Shown: piece by piece, positions 32,648-43,115 of the stretch | How the letters are laid out: each line of letters opens with the position of its first letter | How positions within the stretch are numbered: the stretch's first letter is position 1 | From: Acinetobacter brisouii CIP 110357 | Lineage (GTDB): Bacteria; Pseudomonadota; Gammaproteobacteria; Pseudomonadales; Moraxellaceae | NCBI RefSeq assembly: GCF_000488275.1 | Contig: NZ_KI530762.1 | Coordinates: 949,536 to 1,013,535 of the forward strand | DNA: 64,000 bases | Reading direction: 5' to 3' | The notes under the pieces: generated by a model | Told to the model about the DNA's origin: nothing | The model's database searches: none | What the model saw: the letters and a program-made list of their open reading frames with translations, nothing else | Program-made: the position numbers and the translations under genes

Positions 32648-32959
32648 ATGCAGTTACAACCTAATATTTCAAAAACAATTTTTTATTCTTTTCTCTTTGC
32701 TTTAGGTGGTGCGCCAACGCTTGCAATGCTGATCGCATCTCAACAAACCCGAGATCCACATATATTGATGTCTGCTTTTGTGGGATTGAGTGTTGTGCTG
32801 GTCTGTATTTTTGTTCCTATTGTTCTGATTCAAAATACATTTTTGTTGGTTAAGCGGGATAGCTTACAGCTTGAAGAAAAAGTTAAACCTGTGTCAAATG
32901 TTTATTTTGCTTTAAATGTGGGGTGTTTGCTTTTTTGGATATTGTTCATGTTTAAATAA
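32648..32959 (+). CDS. small membrane protein of unknown function
   Basis: 103 residues with three predicted helices (about 10-30, 38-60, 80-101) and a short charged loop near 70-78. No motif or family recognised. It stands alone between purA and the M48 protease gene, with 125-base gaps either side. Confidence 0.6.
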   Translation: MQLQPNISKTIFYSFLFALGGAPTLAMLIASQQTRDPHILMSAFVGLSVVLVCIFVPIVLIQNTFLLVKRDSLQLEEKVKPVSNVYFALNVGCLLFWILFMFK

Positions 32960-33084
32960 CAGCGGTATTACATAAATATAATATTTTAGTCTTTGGCTCA
33001 GGAGTTCTGTTCTAATTTTATATTTTATAATACAAAAATATTCAATAATTTGAATGTGAATTTAAATTTGGAGCTTCTGAAATA

Positions 33085-33864
33085 ATGAACAATAAACTCA
33101 TTTTGAGCTTAGGGTTGGCTACTGTTGTTAGTATGACAGGATGTACAACAATTGCAGATATGGCTGGTGCGGACTCTGCAACTTTAAATGCCAGCGCAGC
33201 AACCAGCTTTACAAAGATGAAGCAAGATGCACAGCAAAAAGGACAGCTTGATACAACATCGAGTACGTACAGACGTATTAATGCCGTACTATCACGGATG
33301 CAGCCTTATGCGGATCAGGCAAACCAGACTGGGCAAGCATTCCAATGGCAACTTGCAGTCTTAAAGTCAGATGAAGTCAATGCTTATGTGGCTCCAGGTG
33401 GCAAAGTGGTGTTTTATACAGGAATCGTCAACAAGCTCAATTTAACTGATGCTGAAATCGCTGCGGTGATGGGGCATGAAATGACGCATGCCTTGGAAGA
33501 ACATTCAAAAAACAAATTAGGCGCACAAGCCTTGACCAATTTGGCGGTTAGTGTAGGCAAGTCTTATGTTGGTGATGCAGCGGGTGGCTTGGGTTCAGCG
33601 GCTTTAGACTTGGGTAGTCAGGTTGGTGTAGGGTTGCCATATTCCCGTAGTCTGGAAAGTCGTGCTGACTATGGTGGTTTAATGTTAATGGCAAAAGCAG
33701 GCTATAATCCACAAGCGGCACTTACCCTGTGGGAAAAAATGAATAAACTTGAAGGAGCAGGTGGCCCAGCATTTTTGTCAACGCACCCTTCAAATTCACA
33801 GCGTATTGATGCAATGCGTAGAAACTTGCCAGCAGCAATGGCAATATATAATAGCCGTCGATAA
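33085..33864 (+). CDS. M48-family metalloprotease lipoprotein (LoiP/YggG type)
   Basis: Periplasmic zinc protease anchored by lipid: lipobox MTGC (Cys20), then an M48 domain. The HEXXH zinc motif is HEMTH (131-135), and the third ligand is expected in LESRADYGGLMLMAKAGYNP near 190-205. The end FLSTHPSNSQRIDAM is typical. In E. coli, relatives LoiP and BepA help keep outer-membrane proteins in order, so a quality-control role is likely. 259 residues, a normal length. Confidence 0.9.
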   Translation: MNNKLILSLGLATVVSMTGCTTIADMAGADSATLNASAATSFTKMKQDAQQKGQLDTTSSTYRRINAVLSRMQPYADQANQTGQAFQWQLAVLKSDEVNAYVAPGGKVVFYTGIVNKLNLTDAEIAAVMGHEMTHALEEHSKNKLGAQALTNLAVSVGKSYVGDAAGGLGSAALDLGSQVGVGLPYSRSLESRADYGGLMLMAKAGYNPQAALTLWEKMNKLEGAGGPAFLSTHPSNSQRIDAMRRNLPAAMAIYNSRR

Positions 33865-33881
33865 ACCTCAGTCATGAGATT

Positions 33882-33910
33882 AAAAAAAGGATGCTGTCGC
33901 ATCCTTTTTT
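33882..33910. terminator. bidirectional terminator after the M48 gene
   Basis: Stem AAAAAAGGATGC/GCATCCTTTTTT with a 4-base loop separates convergent genes. Confidence 0.87.
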
Positions 33911-33912
33911 GT

Positions 33913-34965
33913 TTATGGAGCTGGGTTGGGTTGCTGTTTATGTATGGCTTCAATTTCTTGTAAAATTTCTTCATTCAATTCAATATCAAAAGCAGTAATA
34001 TTTTCTTTGAGCTGTGCCATTGAAGTTGCGCCAATAATGGTGCTGGTGACAAAAAACTGCTGTTTAATAAATGCAAGCGCCAGTTGAGTCAGTGTTAAAC
34101 CATGTTTTTCAGCAATCTGTGCATACTGTTCAGTTGCCCATTCACACTCAGGGTTAGTGTAACGACTAAACCGTGAAAATAAGGTAATTCGCCCGTTGGC
34201 AGGTTTTGCGCCATGACGGTACTTACCTGTCAACATGCCAAATGCAAGAGGCGAATACGCCAGTAAACCGACACCTTCGTATTTGGCAATTTCAGACATA
34301 CCAACTTCATAACTACGGTTCAACAAACTATATGGGTTTTGCACCGTTATAAATTTGCTCAGGTTCATTTTTTCAGTCAGATGCAGAAATTTCATGGTGC
34401 CCCAAGGTGTTTCATTGGATAGGCCAATAAAACGAATTCGACCTTTCTGAATTTCCTGATGCAATGCATCCAGAGTTTCTTCCATGGCGGTGAGATCGTG
34501 TTCGTGTTTGGCTGCAAGCTGATTGCCAAAACCTAAATGCCCAAAGAAATTGGTATGGCGTTCTGGCCAGTGGAGTTGATATAAATCAATATAATCGGTT
34601 TGCAGGCGTTGAAGTGAACCATCCAGTGCTTGTTGAATATGCTGACGATTAAAGCGAGTTAGGCCTTGGCGGATTGCACCACCTCCAAAACCAGGCCCAG
34701 CAATTTTGGATGCAAGAAATAATCGATCACGCTGCCCATGTTGTTGGATCCAGTTGCCAATAATTTGCTCGGTTGCACCCTGTGTTTCTGCTTTGGGCGG
34801 TACTGGGTACATTTCTGCTGTGTCCCAAAAATACAAACCCTGATCCAGTGCATAGTTAAGCTGGTCAAAAGCTTCAGCTTGTGTATTTTGCTCACCAAAG
34901 GTCATGGTGCCTAAACAAATTTCAGGCAGTTGAATACCTGTATGTGCAAGCGGATTGAATTTCAT
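33913..34965 (-). CDS. aldo/keto reductase, Tas type
   Basis: NADPH-dependent oxidoreductase of the Tas branch of aldo/keto reductases, 350 residues, physiological substrate unknown. Visible: FWDTAEMYPVPP (about 42-53) with catalytic Asp and Tyr, DLYQLHWPERHTNFFG (about 127-142), and GLSNETPWGTMKF (about 186-198). The ATG at 34965 has AGAGGTG upstream; an in-frame ATG 11 codons earlier does not. It lies downstream of the Vfr-type regulator on the same strand, separated from it by a terminator. Confidence 0.87.
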   Translation of the reverse strand: MKFNPLAHTGIQLPEICLGTMTFGEQNTQAEAFDQLNYALDQGLYFWDTAEMYPVPPKAETQGATEQIIGNWIQQHGQRDRLFLASKIAGPGFGGGAIRQGLTRFNRQHIQQALDGSLQRLQTDYIDLYQLHWPERHTNFFGHLGFGNQLAAKHEHDLTAMEETLDALHQEIQKGRIRFIGLSNETPWGTMKFLHLTEKMNLSKFITVQNPYSLLNRSYEVGMSEIAKYEGVGLLAYSPLAFGMLTGKYRHGAKPANGRITLFSRFSRYTNPECEWATEQYAQIAEKHGLTLTQLALAFIKQQFFVTSTIIGATSMAQLKENITAFDIELNEEILQEIEAIHKQQPNPAP

Positions 34966-35002
34966 GAAAGCACCTCTAGTTGTGATTATTCGGCTCAATA
35001 AA

Positions 35003-35026
35003 AAAGCAAATCCGAAGATTTGCTTT
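35003..35026 (-). terminator. terminator after the CRP/Vfr-type gene
   Basis: Perfect 10-bp stem AAAGCAAATC/GATTTGCTTT with a CGAA loop; the T run lies on the minus strand after the regulator. Confidence 0.85.
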
Positions 35027-35040
35027 GACTAATCAATTCT

Positions 35041-35736
35041 TTATACAGAATGGTTAGAATCTTCAGAATTTTCTAGTGCACTATCGTAAATGAGGATTGC
35101 CTTGCCTTCTGTTTCAATCATACCTTGATCTTCAAGTGATTTAAGGACACGTCCAACCATTTCACGTGAGCAACCGACAATACGCCCGATTTCCTGACGG
35201 GTAATACGAATCTGACGACCATTCGGTAATAGCATCGCTTCTGGCTGATTGGCCAGTTCGATCAAACAGCGTGCAATACGACCTGTCACATCAATAAATG
35301 CGAGATCGGTCATTTTGCGGGTGGTATTTTTGAGACGACGTGCCAACTGGGCAAAAACAGTATAGCTTAAGTCAGGATATTGCTTGCTCAGCTCAATAAA
35401 GTTCTCATAAGAGATTTCTGCAATTTCACAGACTTCGCGAGTACGGACTTCAGCTGTGCGTAGCGGTTCAGCTTCAAATAACCCCATTTCACCAAAAAAA
35501 TCGCCTGCGTTTAAATAAGCTACGACAATTTCTCGATCATCGTCTTCTTTGAGTAAAATAGAAACAGAACCTTTGAGTATTAAATATAGAGATTTTGATT
35601 CGCTACCCACCTCGATGATGCTCGTGCGCTTAGGATACCGATTAATATATGCGCGTTTTAATAAAGCCTTGACCGATTCTGGTAAATGGTTAGGAGATAA
35701 TGCATCGCTCGCGAATGGAAAGAGATTAGCCGACAT
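35041..35736 (-). CDS. vfr: CRP-family transcriptional regulator, Vfr-like
   Basis: Cyclic-nucleotide-binding regulator of about 231 residues. N-terminal cNMP domain (about 20-125) with GDFFGEMGLFEAEPLRTAEVR near 80-100 carrying the phosphate-binding Glu and Arg; C-terminal Crp-type helix-turn-helix (ITRQEIGRIVGCSREMVGRVLKSLE, about 172-196). In Pseudomonas Vfr and Acinetobacter homologues, cAMP is the likely effector and the targets include pilus and virulence genes. Start chosen at ATG 35736; a GTG five codons upstream is possible. It is divergent from osmC. Confidence 0.88.
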   Translation of the reverse strand: MSANLFPFASDALSPNHLPESVKALLKRAYINRYPKRTSIIEVGSESKSLYLILKGSVSILLKEDDDREIVVAYLNAGDFFGEMGLFEAEPLRTAEVRTREVCEIAEISYENFIELSKQYPDLSYTVFAQLARRLKNTTRKMTDLAFIDVTGRIARCLIELANQPEAMLLPNGRQIRITRQEIGRIVGCSREMVGRVLKSLEDQGMIETEGKAILIYDSALENSEDSNHSV

Positions 35737-35874
35737 GTTTTCTTGTTCCACAAAATAAGAAGTAAAAAGATAGCTTTTGGTTTCTGTTAATATCTACGGT
35801 TAAATTCCTTCTCTAAATAAATTGTGTTAGTGTATTGGCACACAGTAATCTATATTTTTTTTTAGGTAGTTGCA

Positions 35875-36297
35875 ATGCGATCAACGGTTCAATGGCTCGA
35901 GAATGTTGCATTTGAAGCAAAGTCTGAGAGTGGTCATAGTGTGGTAATGGATGGATCACCTGCATATGGCGGTGAAAACCGTGGTCCACGTCCTATGGAA
36001 TTGATTCTAATGGGACTCGGTGGCTGCGCATCGTTTGATATTGTAACCATTTTAAAAAAAGCTCGTCAGGAAATTAGTAACGTTGAATGTCAGTTACAGG
36101 CAGAGCGTGCTGATGAAGTTCCCGCAGTCTTTACCAAGATTCATTTACACTTTGTCGTCTTAGGAAAGGCATTGAAAGAAAAGCAGGTCGCAAAAGCGGT
36201 TGAATTATCAGCAGAAAAATATTGTTCAGCAAGCAAGATGCTTTCAAGTGGTGGTGTGGAAATTACCCATGACTTTGAAATTGTCGAAGTAGCATAA
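35875..36297 (+). CDS. OsmC-family peroxiredoxin-like protein
   Basis: 140 residues with the OsmC/YhfA fold. The two expected reactive Cys are in LGGCASFDIV (about 52) and SAEKYCSASKML (about 117). This family reduces organic hydroperoxides, but the YhfA branch has no proven substrate. GGENRGPRPMELILMGLGGC is the family core. Divergent from the Vfr-like gene and followed by a terminator. Confidence 0.88.
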   Translation: MRSTVQWLENVAFEAKSESGHSVVMDGSPAYGGENRGPRPMELILMGLGGCASFDIVTILKKARQEISNVECQLQAERADEVPAVFTKIHLHFVVLGKALKEKQVAKAVELSAEKYCSASKMLSSGGVEITHDFEIVEVA

Positions 36298-36314
36298 AAT
36301 ATGCCGTGTAAAAG

Positions 36315-36342
36315 AAGCCAGTTTATATAACTGGCTTTTTTT
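36315..36342 (+). terminator. terminator after osmC
   Basis: Perfect 9-bp stem AAGCCAGTT/AACTGGCTT with loop TATAT and a T run. Confidence 0.85.
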
Positions 36343-36458
36343 GTTTTTGTGCAGAAATTTTGGTTTTTTGACTTGAAAAAAATTAAAATGAGCCACATAT
36401 TATTACTGAATTATAAATAATGATTTTTTATAAATATTTGAAAAATCATAGAAAAATA

Positions 36459-36486
36459 TTTGAAATTTGAATAAGTGTTCCCATGT
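36459..36486 (+). promoter_or_regulatory. sigma-32 (RpoH) heat-shock promoter of clpB
   Basis: TTTGAAA, 13 bases, TCCCATGT matches the RpoH consensus (CTTGAAA, 13-14 bases, CCCCATNT) with one mismatch in each box. It ends 39 bases upstream of the clpB ATG, as expected for a heat-shock chaperone. Confidence 0.72.
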
Positions 36487-36525
36487 ATTAGTTAAGTAGC
36501 AAATTGATGATGAGGTATAACAATA

Positions 36526-39105
36526 ATGCAATTTGAAAAATTCACCAATCGATTGCAACAGACTTTATCCGATGCACAGTCTTTAGCAATGGGAAAAGAT
36601 CACACTGCAATCGATAACATTCATATTCTGGCTGCGCTGTTAAAAGAAGCTTCGAATCTTAGCTTGTTGCAGCAGGCAGGAGCACGAATACCAGAATTAA
36701 AACAAAAGCTGGATCAAGCATTAAATGATGCGGCGACTTTAGCCAACCCAACAGGAGAGATTAACCTAAATCCCGATGCGGTCAAAATGCTGAACTTGGC
36801 GGATCGCTATGCACAAAAAGCAGGGGATGAGTTTTTATCAACCGATTGGGTGTTGTTGGCGTTAGCAGAAGTTGGCGCAACAAAAAACATATTAAATAAT
36901 ACGGGCGTAACCGTTGAAGGATTGCGCAAAGTAATCGAATCAATTCGAGGCAACGAAAAAGTCATGAGCAATACTCACGAAGATCAGCGTGACTCTTTAA
37001 ATAAATATACCATTGACCTGACAGAGCGTGCCGCATCAGGCAAGCTAGACCCTGTGATTGGGCGTGATGATGAGATTCGTCGTACTATTCAGGTGTTGTC
37101 ACGCCGTACTAAAAATAACCCAGTGCTGATTGGTGAACCAGGTGTAGGTAAAACTGCGATTGTTGAAGGTTTGGCACAGCGAATTATTAATGGTGAAGTT
37201 CCTGAAAGCCTTAAAGATAAACGCGTTTTATCTCTAGATTTAGGTTCATTACTTGCAGGAGCCAAATATCGTGGCGAATTTGAGGAGCGCCTCAAAGCTG
37301 TTCTGAATGATTTGGCAAAACAAGAAGGTCGGGTCATCTTATTTATTGATGAATTACATACCTTGGTGGGTGCAGGTAAAACTGATGGTGCCATGGATGC
37401 GGGTAACATGCTTAAACCTGCATTGGCCCGTGGTGAACTACGCTGTGTCGGTGCAACCACCCTTGATGAATACCGTCAATATATTGAAAAAGATGCTGCT
37501 TTAGAGCGCCGTTTCCAAAAAGTTTTGGTCGATGAGCCAAGTGTGGAAGATACGATCGCCATTTTACGTGGTTTGAAAGAGCGTTATGAAGTGCATCATG
37601 GTGTGAAAATTCTCGATTCAGCAATTATTGCGGCAGCGAAAATGTCACATCGTTATATTACAGATCGCATGTTGCCAGATAAAGCCATTGATCTGATTGA
37701 TGAAGCGGCATCTCGCATAAAAATGGAACTCGATTCGAAGCCTGAAGCATTAGATAAACTGGAACGTCGTCTGATCCAGTTGAAAATGCAGCTTGAAGCC
37801 GTGAAAAAAGATCAAGATGTGGGCAGTAAAGCCGAAGTTGCGCATTTAGAGAAACAGATTATTGAAGTTCAGCAAGAATACAATGATTTGGAAGAAGTCT
37901 GGAAAGCTGAAAAAACTTTGGCAGAAGGCGATAAAAAAGCACAGGTTGAGTTAGATAAAGCTCGCGTTGCTTTGGAAAAAGCCATTCGTGATGGTGATCT
38001 GGCTGAAGCTAGCCGCTTGCAATATGGTGTAATTCCAGAGTTGCAAAAACAGTTGGCACAGGATGAAGTGGTTGAAGAAGCTGAAGAGCCAAAACTGCTG
38101 CGTAACAAAGTCACTGACAATGAAATTGCAGAAGTTGTCAGCGCTGCAACAGGAATTCCTGTGTCTAAAATGCTGCAAGGTGAACGTGAAAAATTACTTC
38201 ATATGGAAGAGTTTTTACATAACCGTGTAGTTGGTCAAGATGAAGCTGTTGTTGCTGTCTCTAATGCTGTACGTCGTTCTCGTGCGGGCTTGTCTGATCC
38301 AAATCGCCCAAGTGGTTCGTTCTTGTTTTTGGGGCCAACAGGTGTAGGTAAAACAGAGCTTACCAAAGCCTTGGCGAATTTCTTGTTTGACAGTGATGAC
38401 GCCATGATTCGAATTGATATGAGTGAATTCATGGAGAAACATTCGGTGAGCCGTTTGGTCGGTGCGCCTCCAGGTTATGTCGGTTATGAAGAAGGTGGTG
38501 TGTTAACCGAAGCAGTTCGCCGCAAACCTTATAGTGTGGTTCTGTTTGATGAAGTTGAAAAAGCCCATCCTGATGTCTTTAACATTCTGTTGCAGGTCTT
38601 GGACGATGGTCGCTTAACGGATTCACAAGGTCGAGTGGTTGATTTTAAAAACACCGTCATTGTCATGACATCTAACTTGGGTTCACAAGATGTCCGTGAA
38701 CTGGGTGAACATGCCCATGATGATGAAATTCGTACTGTAGTGATGAATGCGGTAAGTCAGCACTTCCGCCCAGAGTTTATCAACCGTATTGATGAACTGG
38801 TGATTTTCCATTCACTCAAAAAAGTGCAAATTCGTGGTATTGCCGATATTCAGTTGAGTCGCTTGCGTAGTCGCTTGACAGAGAAAGACATGAGTTTGAC
38901 TGTTGAAGACAGTGCTTTTGATTCTTTGATTGATGCGGGCTTTGATCCTGTTTATGGTGCTCGTCCTTTGAAACGTGCAATCCAACAACAGGTGGAAAAT
39001 AGTTTGGCACAAAAAATTCTATCTGGAGAATTTTTGCCAGGCGATAACATTGTGATTAGTGCTGAAAATGGGCAATTGCAGTTTTCTAAAATGAAACTCA
39101 GTTAA
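36526..39105 (+). CDS. clpB: ATP-dependent disaggregase chaperone ClpB
   Basis: Hexameric AAA+ chaperone that pulls proteins out of aggregates together with DnaK. 859 residues with N-terminal Clp repeat domain (1-145), first ATPase (Walker A GEPGVGKT about 204-211), coiled-coil middle domain (about 400-525, [20 protein letters not shown]), and second ATPase (GPTGVGKTE about 605-613, Walker [14 protein letters not shown]). It lacks the tripeptide loop needed to bind ClpP as far as I can see. The sigma-32-type promoter sits just upstream. Confidence 0.97.
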   Translation: MQFEKFTNRLQQTLSDAQSLAMGKDHTAIDNIHILAALLKEASNLSLLQQAGARIPELKQKLDQALNDAATLANPTGEINLNPDAVKMLNLADRYAQKAGDEFLSTDWVLLALAEVGATKNILNNTGVTVEGLRKVIESIRGNEKVMSNTHEDQRDSLNKYTIDLTERAASGKLDPVIGRDDEIRRTIQVLSRRTKNNPVLIGEPGVGKTAIVEGLAQRIINGEVPESLKDKRVLSLDLGSLLAGAKYRGEFEERLKAVLNDLAKQEGRVILFIDELHTLVGAGKTDGAMDAGNMLKPALARGELRCVGATTLDEYRQYIEKDAALERRFQKVLVDEPSVEDTIAILRGLKERYEVHHGVKILDSAIIAAAKMSHRYITDRMLPDKAIDLIDEAASRIKMELDSKPEALDKLERRLIQLKMQLEAVKKDQDVGSKAEVAHLEKQIIEVQQEYNDLEEVWKAEKTLAEGDKKAQVELDKARVALEKAIRDGDLAEASRLQYGVIPELQKQLAQDEVVEEAEEPKLLRNKVTDNEIAEVVSAATGIPVSKMLQGEREKLLHMEEFLHNRVVGQDEAVVAVSNAVRRSRAGLSDPNRPSGSFLFLGPTGVGKTELTKALANFLFDSDDAMIRIDMSEFMEKHSVSRLVGAPPGYVGYEEGGVLTEAVRRKPYSVVLFDEVEKAHPDVFNILLQVLDDGRLTDSQGRVVDFKNTVIVMTSNLGSQDVRELGEHAHDDEIRTVVMNAVSQHFRPEFINRIDELVIFHSLKKVQIRGIADIQLSRLRSRLTEKDMSLTVEDSAFDSLIDAGFDPVYGARPLKRAIQQQVENSLAQKILSGEFLPGDNIVISAENGQLQFSKMKLS

Positions 39106-39135
39106 GATTTACATCTATTGACCCGATATAAAATC

Positions 39136-39170
39136 ACCTCATACTCAAAACTTGGGTATGAGGTTTTTTA
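39136..39170 (+). terminator. terminator after clpB
   Basis: Stem ACCTCATAC/GTATGAGGT with an 11-base loop and six T. Confidence 0.83.
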
Positions 39171-39300
39171 TGGCTCTTTCATATAATATGAATAAAATAA
39201 GTATTTTAATGATAAAAATTGTATTTTTAAAAAAATATCGTATGCTGTGCAAACAAACATAATCAAATAAAACTTAAACTCATTTTAGAGAAATTATTTT

Positions 39301-40599
39301 ATGCAAAAGAAAATTATTGCTGTCGCTATCGGCGGTATTTTTGCGAGTAGTGTTGTCGGTGCGAATTTTTATGCGGATCATCGTTTAAATGACTACTATA
39401 ACCAGAAACAGGCTGTAGAGCATCCGCTTATTCAAAAGCAGGATTCCCAAGTAAAAATGGGTTTATGGTCGGGTGATGCGAACTGGTCTTATAAAATTGT
39501 TCCAGATCCATGTAAGCCTCAAGACTTTGTCGTGATTAAAGGCGTGGACCATATTAAGCGCTCTTGGAATGGCTACCATATTCAGTCGGATGTCAACTTT
39601 GACTTAAAAGGAGAAGATGCTGCTGCATATCAGTGGTTACTTAAAAATCAATCTTTTATGAAGTTAGATTCTCAACTGAATTGGTTTGGTACAGTCAATG
39701 TGAAAGTGACGAGTCCATCAGTTGATCAGCAAAAAGATGATTTCCAGATTGTTTGGAATGGTATCAATGGAACATTGAAGCTCAAAAAAGAAGATGGAAA
39801 ATATCGTCTAACGCAAGCTGATTTAAAAATGCCTGGCTTTACTATGCGAAACGGCAATAATTATATGAGTTTGCAAAGCATGCAATTCAAGGCGGATCAA
39901 GGTTTTCTGGGGCAGAAATTGGATTCTGGAAAAACTGAATTTTCCATCCAGAAAATGATTTTATTGGATCAGACCTCACGACTTAAAAAGAATGTCGAAT
40001 TGGACAAATTGCAATTGACCACAGAGGCAGATGTTCAAGAAAAAGAAACCTCAGTTAAAGCGAATTGGTCAATTGAGCAGATGCAAATAGATGATAAAAA
40101 ACTGAAGAATATTAAACTGAATTTTAATCTCGTAGGGCTTGATACGCTGGCATTACAGGAATTTATTCGGTTAGCTAACAGCAACAATAAAGCCTGTAGT
40201 TTTGAAGCACGCCAAGCTCAACAGCAACAGTTAAATCAGCAGATGCTCAAAATTGCTGCACATGGTTTTAGTTATGAGTCCAAAGCTAACCAAATTGAGT
40301 TGGGTCAGTCAAAACTCACGGCGGATTTACAAGGTAAACTGATAGCCAACCAGTATGCAGATATGCAAGAGTTTCGTACGAAAGCACCTTTCTCTACACA
40401 GTTCCAAGCCAATGCCAGTATGGATAAACAATTCTTACGTAATATGATGAACTTGTCAGGGAAAATGCCTTCAGGAGTGTCAGATCAAGATTATGATCGT
40501 GCTTTACCGCAAATTGTACAAATGGGGCATGGCAAGATGAATGGTGACAAAATTGATTTTGCTGTGAAATATGAAAATGGTCAGCTCAGTTACCCTTAA
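39301..40599 (+). CDS. DUF945/YdgA-like envelope protein
   Basis: 432 residues: one N-terminal membrane helix or uncleaved signal (about 4-24), then a mostly beta-strand periplasmic region with repeated LDKLQLTTEADV- and GDKIDFAVKYENGQL-type segments. The layout resembles the DUF945 (YdgA) family, whose role is unknown. I base this on pattern, not on a hard motif. It stands alone after clpB and ends at a terminator shared with the convergent rlmKL. Confidence 0.6.
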   Translation: MQKKIIAVAIGGIFASSVVGANFYADHRLNDYYNQKQAVEHPLIQKQDSQVKMGLWSGDANWSYKIVPDPCKPQDFVVIKGVDHIKRSWNGYHIQSDVNFDLKGEDAAAYQWLLKNQSFMKLDSQLNWFGTVNVKVTSPSVDQQKDDFQIVWNGINGTLKLKKEDGKYRLTQADLKMPGFTMRNGNNYMSLQSMQFKADQGFLGQKLDSGKTEFSIQKMILLDQTSRLKKNVELDKLQLTTEADVQEKETSVKANWSIEQMQIDDKKLKNIKLNFNLVGLDTLALQEFIRLANSNNKACSFEARQAQQQQLNQQMLKIAAHGFSYESKANQIELGQSKLTADLQGKLIANQYADMQEFRTKAPFSTQFQANASMDKQFLRNMMNLSGKMPSGVSDQDYDRALPQIVQMGHGKMNGDKIDFAVKYENGQLSYP

Positions 40600-40623
40600 C
40601 TTAAACGCCTCTAAATGTCAATA

Positions 40624-40654
40624 AAAAATGCCAAGCAATTGCTTGGCATTTTTG
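40624..40654. terminator. bidirectional terminator before rlmKL
   Basis: Perfect palindrome ATGCCAAGCAATTGCTTGGCAT flanked by A and T runs, between convergent genes. Confidence 0.88.
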
Positions 40655-40670
40655 ATGCAGTCACATTCAA

Positions 40671-42872
40671 TTAGGTTGGAATATGCTGAATTTTCCAGGC
40701 ACGGTGAATTTTCTGATTGCGCTTAAAGTCAGGACCAATAGTTTCCTGCGTAATTTCTTCTACATTAAACATGGCTTCGATTTCTTCATCAAATTCAAAA
40801 CCACGATAGTTGTTCGAGAAGTATAAAGTTCCTTCCGTACTTAAGCGGTTCATGGCACGTTTGATTAAAGACACATGGTCACGTTGTACATCAAATGTGC
40901 CATAAAACTTTTTCGAGTTAGAGAAGGTTGGCGGATCAATGAAAATCAGGTCATATTGCTCATGACCTTCTTTGAGCCACTCGAAACAGTCGCTGGTGTA
41001 GAACATATGTTGTTCATCTGCATGGTCAACCGTTAAACCATTAAGCACAAAGTTTTCTTTTGACCAGTTAATGTATGTATTGGACAAATCGACACTGGTG
41101 GTGCTGGCTGCACCGCCAAGTGCTGCATGTAAGCTGGCTGTTGATGTATAGCTGTACAGATTCAAGAAGTGTTTACCTTTGGCTTCTCGGGCAATACGTA
41201 AACGCATTTGACGGTGATCAAGGAACAAGCCTGTATCCAGATAATCCGTCAGGTTGACCAAAATTTTGGCTTTACCTTCTTGTACGATAAAGCGTTTCGA
41301 AGCTGTACTTTGCTTGGTGTACTGGTTTTTACCTTCCTGACGCGCGCGAGTTTTAATGAAAATCGCATCACGGCCTAAACCTGTGACTGCACGAATTGCA
41401 GCAAGGGCAAGATTAAAACGTTTTTTGGCTTTTTCAGGATCAATTTTTTTCGGTGGAGCATATTCCTGAACATGCAAGCGATCACCGTAAACATCAATCG
41501 CCACGTTAAAATCAGGCAAGTCTGCATCGTAAAGGCGTAAGCAATAGATATTCTCGCTGGTTGCCCATTTTTTCAATGCTTGCATATTTTTTTGCAAACG
41601 ATTGGCAAAGTCTTGAGCACCTTCAATTTCTTCAAACTGCTGCGGTTGCCATGTTGCTAGGAAGGGTTGAGTCTGTACTTGCGGCTTAATTTGTCCCAAA
41701 CGAATGTAAATTGGTAATTTACCATTCATTAAACGCAACGTTTCAGGTTCATTTAGCGCCAATACATCGGCTTGCTCGATTTGAGAGGCGATAATGGCAG
41801 CGAATTGGTTTGGAAAATTTTCCTGTAATTTCGCTGATAAACCTAGATATAAAGCACGGTTAGATGCTTTTTCACCCAAACGTTCACCGTATGGAGGGTT
41901 TGTGACAATCATGGCTGATTTGCTGCGGTCAAACTCTGGCCAGTCCGCAAGGGTACGTTCTTCAATTTGAATGGCATCAAGTAGCTTTTCAAAACCTGCT
42001 GCCATAATGTTTTGACGTGTGGCTTTTACAGCTTCCCAGTCGGCATCATAGGCATAGAACTGTGGTAAAGGTTGTTCTAGTGCAGTTTCATGGCGCTGTG
42101 CTGCTTCAGCTTTAATGCCCATCCATAATTCATTGTCATGTCCATGCCATCCGTTGAAGCCAAAACGACGAACTAAACCAGGGGCGCGGTCGGTTAGAAT
42201 CATCAGTGCCTCGATAATAAACGTACCTGAGCCGCACATTGGATCAAGGAAAATTTCAGGTCGGCGCTGCGCTAACTTTGCTTTATTTAAAATTGCTGCT
42301 GCCAGATTTTCTTTAATTGGGGCGTCAGTCATATAGCGACGGTAGCCACGTTTGTGCAGCGAATCACCTGATAAGTCGAGGCAGTAAGTATGCTCGGTTT
42401 TACCCGCCAAAATATAAAGTGTAATTTCAGGTTGTTTCGTATCAATACTTGGGCGGCGACCAACAGCTTCCATAAAGCTGTCAACAACGCCATCTTTGGC
42501 GCGCAACGTGGCAAACTGAGTATTGACCTTAATTTCACGTTCAGCATGCAAACGAATGGCAAAGGTACTTTGTGGTGCAAAAACCAGTGACCAGTCAAAG
42601 CTGATGGCACCTTCATAGAGTTCTTCGGCAACATCACGCGCATCGTGACTGTGTTCAAGCTCATAAGTATGAATCGGCATGAGTACACGTGAAGCCAGGC
42701 GTGACCACATGCAAATACGGTAGGCGTGTTCCAGTGTGCCTTTGAAAATCAAGCGTCCAGCCAGACGCTCAATGTGCTGAACCCCTAACTCTTGTAATTC
42801 TTCTTGGAGTAAGGTTTCAAGTCCATCTGCACAGGTAACCCAATATGTAGAAAGACGAGGTGTCGAAGTCAT
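40671..42872 (-). CDS. rlmL: bifunctional 23S rRNA methyltransferase RlmKL (G2069 N7, G2445 N2)
   Basis: Fused enzyme acting on the peptidyl-transferase region of 23S rRNA. The N-terminal half (RlmL) has a THUMP domain (about 45-155) and NPPYGERLG (about 310); the C-terminal half (RlmK) has a Rossmann fold with LNLYSYTSTASLHAALGGA (about 550) and FIDPPTFSNSKKF (about 635). ATG 42872 gives the usual start MTSTPRLSTYWVTCADGLE; an upstream in-frame ATG adds seven residues. The 733 residues are the normal fused length. Confidence 0.95.
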   Translation of the reverse strand: MTSTPRLSTYWVTCADGLETLLQEELQELGVQHIERLAGRLIFKGTLEHAYRICMWSRLASRVLMPIHTYELEHSHDARDVAEELYEGAISFDWSLVFAPQSTFAIRLHAEREIKVNTQFATLRAKDGVVDSFMEAVGRRPSIDTKQPEITLYILAGKTEHTYCLDLSGDSLHKRGYRRYMTDAPIKENLAAAILNKAKLAQRRPEIFLDPMCGSGTFIIEALMILTDRAPGLVRRFGFNGWHGHDNELWMGIKAEAAQRHETALEQPLPQFYAYDADWEAVKATRQNIMAAGFEKLLDAIQIEERTLADWPEFDRSKSAMIVTNPPYGERLGEKASNRALYLGLSAKLQENFPNQFAAIIASQIEQADVLALNEPETLRLMNGKLPIYIRLGQIKPQVQTQPFLATWQPQQFEEIEGAQDFANRLQKNMQALKKWATSENIYCLRLYDADLPDFNVAIDVYGDRLHVQEYAPPKKIDPEKAKKRFNLALAAIRAVTGLGRDAIFIKTRARQEGKNQYTKQSTASKRFIVQEGKAKILVNLTDYLDTGLFLDHRQMRLRIAREAKGKHFLNLYSYTSTASLHAALGGAASTTSVDLSNTYINWSKENFVLNGLTVDHADEQHMFYTSDCFEWLKEGHEQYDLIFIDPPTFSNSKKFYGTFDVQRDHVSLIKRAMNRLSTEGTLYFSNNYRGFEFDEEIEAMFNVEEITQETIGPDFKRNQKIHRAWKIQHIPT

Positions 42873-43115
42873 GTAAATTTCCAAAAGCAGCAAAGCAAAC
42901 GGCTATTTTAGCGTATTTTTTACAGGAAAACTTGTGGATTAAAATGCAAGCTCAGATTTTTTAAAATGCGTTGCTTAAATGGGCTATATGGCGTGATTTA
43001 TTTATTCCAGACGCATTTTTTCTGGTAGATAAAATCCCAATTGTTGAAAACTTCAACTGCGAGATTAATAAAATTATCTGTATAATGCGTTAACTTAATG
43101 TACAAGGAATCTCTC

